From positions 186,001-250,000 of the forward strand of contig NZ_JAPEPJ010000001.1 in NCBI RefSeq assembly GCF_026340255.1: DNA of 64,000 bases, in the 5' to 3' direction. Both the position numbers and the translations under genes were made by a program. Each line of letters starts with the position of its first letter. Positions within the stretch are counted from its first letter, which is position 1. Under the pieces are notes generated by a model. It saw only the letters and a program-made list of their open reading frames with translations. It searched no databases and was not told where the DNA came from. This stretch comes from Streptomyces sp. NBC_01408. GTDB taxonomy: Bacteria; Actinomycetota; Actinomycetes; Streptomycetales; Streptomycetaceae. Of the stretch, positions 63,638 to 64,000 are shown one piece after another.

Positions 63638-64000
63638 ATGCGCATCGACCTCGCCTCCACCCCCGGCAACCCGGAACGCCCCAATGAGGACTGGGTGTCG
63701 GCCGCGCTGCCCGCCTGCGGAGGGGGCGTCCTGGTCGTCCTGGACGGGGTCACCCCGCCACGCGGTGAGGACGGGTGCGTGCACGGAGTCCCGTGGTTCG
63801 CGGCCCGCCTCGGGGGCCGATTGACCGAACTGTCCGGATCGCGGCGGGACATGCCGCTGGACCGGATCCTGGCCGAGTCGGTCCGCGCCACGGCCGAGGC
63901 GCACCGCGATACCTGTGACCTTTCTCACGTGCGGACGCCGCAGGCGACGGTGGTCGTGGTCCGCTGGGACGAGGCCTACGTGGAGCACCTCGTGCTCTCG
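63638..64000 (+). CDS. PP2C-family protein phosphatase, N-terminal part
   Basis: The frame from the ATG at 63638 stays open to the window end (121 codons). MRIDLASTPGNPERPNEDWVSAALPACGGGVLVVLDGV matches the PP2C start, with the metal Asp in LVVLDGV where canonical PP2C has DGMGGH. A second region, TPQATVVVVRWDEAYVEHLVLS, is the following beta strand pair. It is probably a Ser/Thr phosphatase. It is divergent from the conservon. C-terminus not in the window. Confidence 0.8.
   Translation, partial: MRIDLASTPGNPERPNEDWVSAALPACGGGVLVVLDGVTPPRGEDGCVHGVPWFAARLGGRLTELSGSRRDMPLDRILAESVRATAEAHRDTCDLSHVRTPQATVVVVRWDEAYVEHLVLS

Noticed and set aside
63409..63687. 92-codon ORF before the PP2C gene
   Set aside because: It spans two palindromes and overlaps the PP2C start in another frame; composition is not protein-like after the first 40 codons.

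Overview
The window is chromosomal DNA from a Streptomyces-type actinomycete. GC content is very high, GTG and TTG starts are common, and many genes overlap by ATGA or GTGA. The gene order resembles the S. coelicolor chromosome around its atp cluster: hbd, cobalamin adenosyltransferase, chitinase, atp operon, a glycan phosphotransferase, glyA paralogue, tsaC-like gene, prmC, prfA, rpmE, LCP, rho, thrBC-hom-lysA, then further along ku/ligD, a second FtsW/PBP pair and a conservon. I recognise this order from memory; no search was run.

Layout. 1-9.4 kb: a truncated NTPase, a STAS protein, hydroxybutyryl-CoA dehydrogenase, cobalamin adenosyltransferase, a membrane protein, a NarL-type two-component pair, a chitinase under two DasR-like sites, and a DUF2550 protein. 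9.5-17.3 kb: the complete F1Fo ATP synthase operon atpIBEFHAGDC on the minus strand, with a Rex-like operator upstream. 17.5-25.3 kb: envelope-glycan genes (WecA/TagO-like transferase, LCP protein), translation genes (tsaC-like, prmC, prfA, rpmE), a divergent SHMT and a phosphatase-fold protein that lacks its catalytic cysteine. 25.6-34.4 kb: rho, then the aspartate-family amino-acid genes (thrB, thrC, hom, lysA) and an ArgS-derived protein. 34.9-38.8 kb: a lone receiver protein, tRNA-Arg(CCG) (a possible integration site), gene debris, G-rich sequence, xdhC and a tandem-repeat region. 37.9-42.9 kb: a small SAP/Rho-N-like protein, a split non-homologous end-joining set (ligase, polymerase domain, Ku) and an acetyltransferase. 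43.5-47.5 kb: a NERD protein divergent from a secreted anchored protein, followed by a lipoprotein-histidine kinase pair. 47.5-50.7 kb: a TetR regulator with two divergent diiron proteins. 50.9-54.6 kb: a PBP/FtsW pair divergent from a DUF6325/SHOCT pair. 54.6-56.3 kb: accessory debris, with a broken cupin gene, a compositionally unusual secreted protein and a large hairpin. 56.3-64 kb: an NlpC/P60 hydrolase, a styrene-monooxygenase-like flavoprotein joined to a complete conservon (CvnD-C-B-A), and the start of a PP2C phosphatase.

How it fits together. Most of the window is core metabolism and translation, arranged as long minus-strand operons with hairpin terminators. The more unusual material is (i) the TetR/AurF/ferritin-like locus, (ii) the conservon fused in one transcription unit to an FAD monooxygenase, (iii) the lipoprotein plus orphan sensor kinase, (iv) several proteins whose key catalytic or phosphorylated residue is replaced (LMW-PTP Cys to Ser, STAS Ser to Ala, SHMT Tyr-Tyr to His-His, NTPase Walker A Lys to Arg), and (v) dispersed GGGGCTCCGCCCC-type hairpin repeats, one of which supplies the last codons of a kinase gene.
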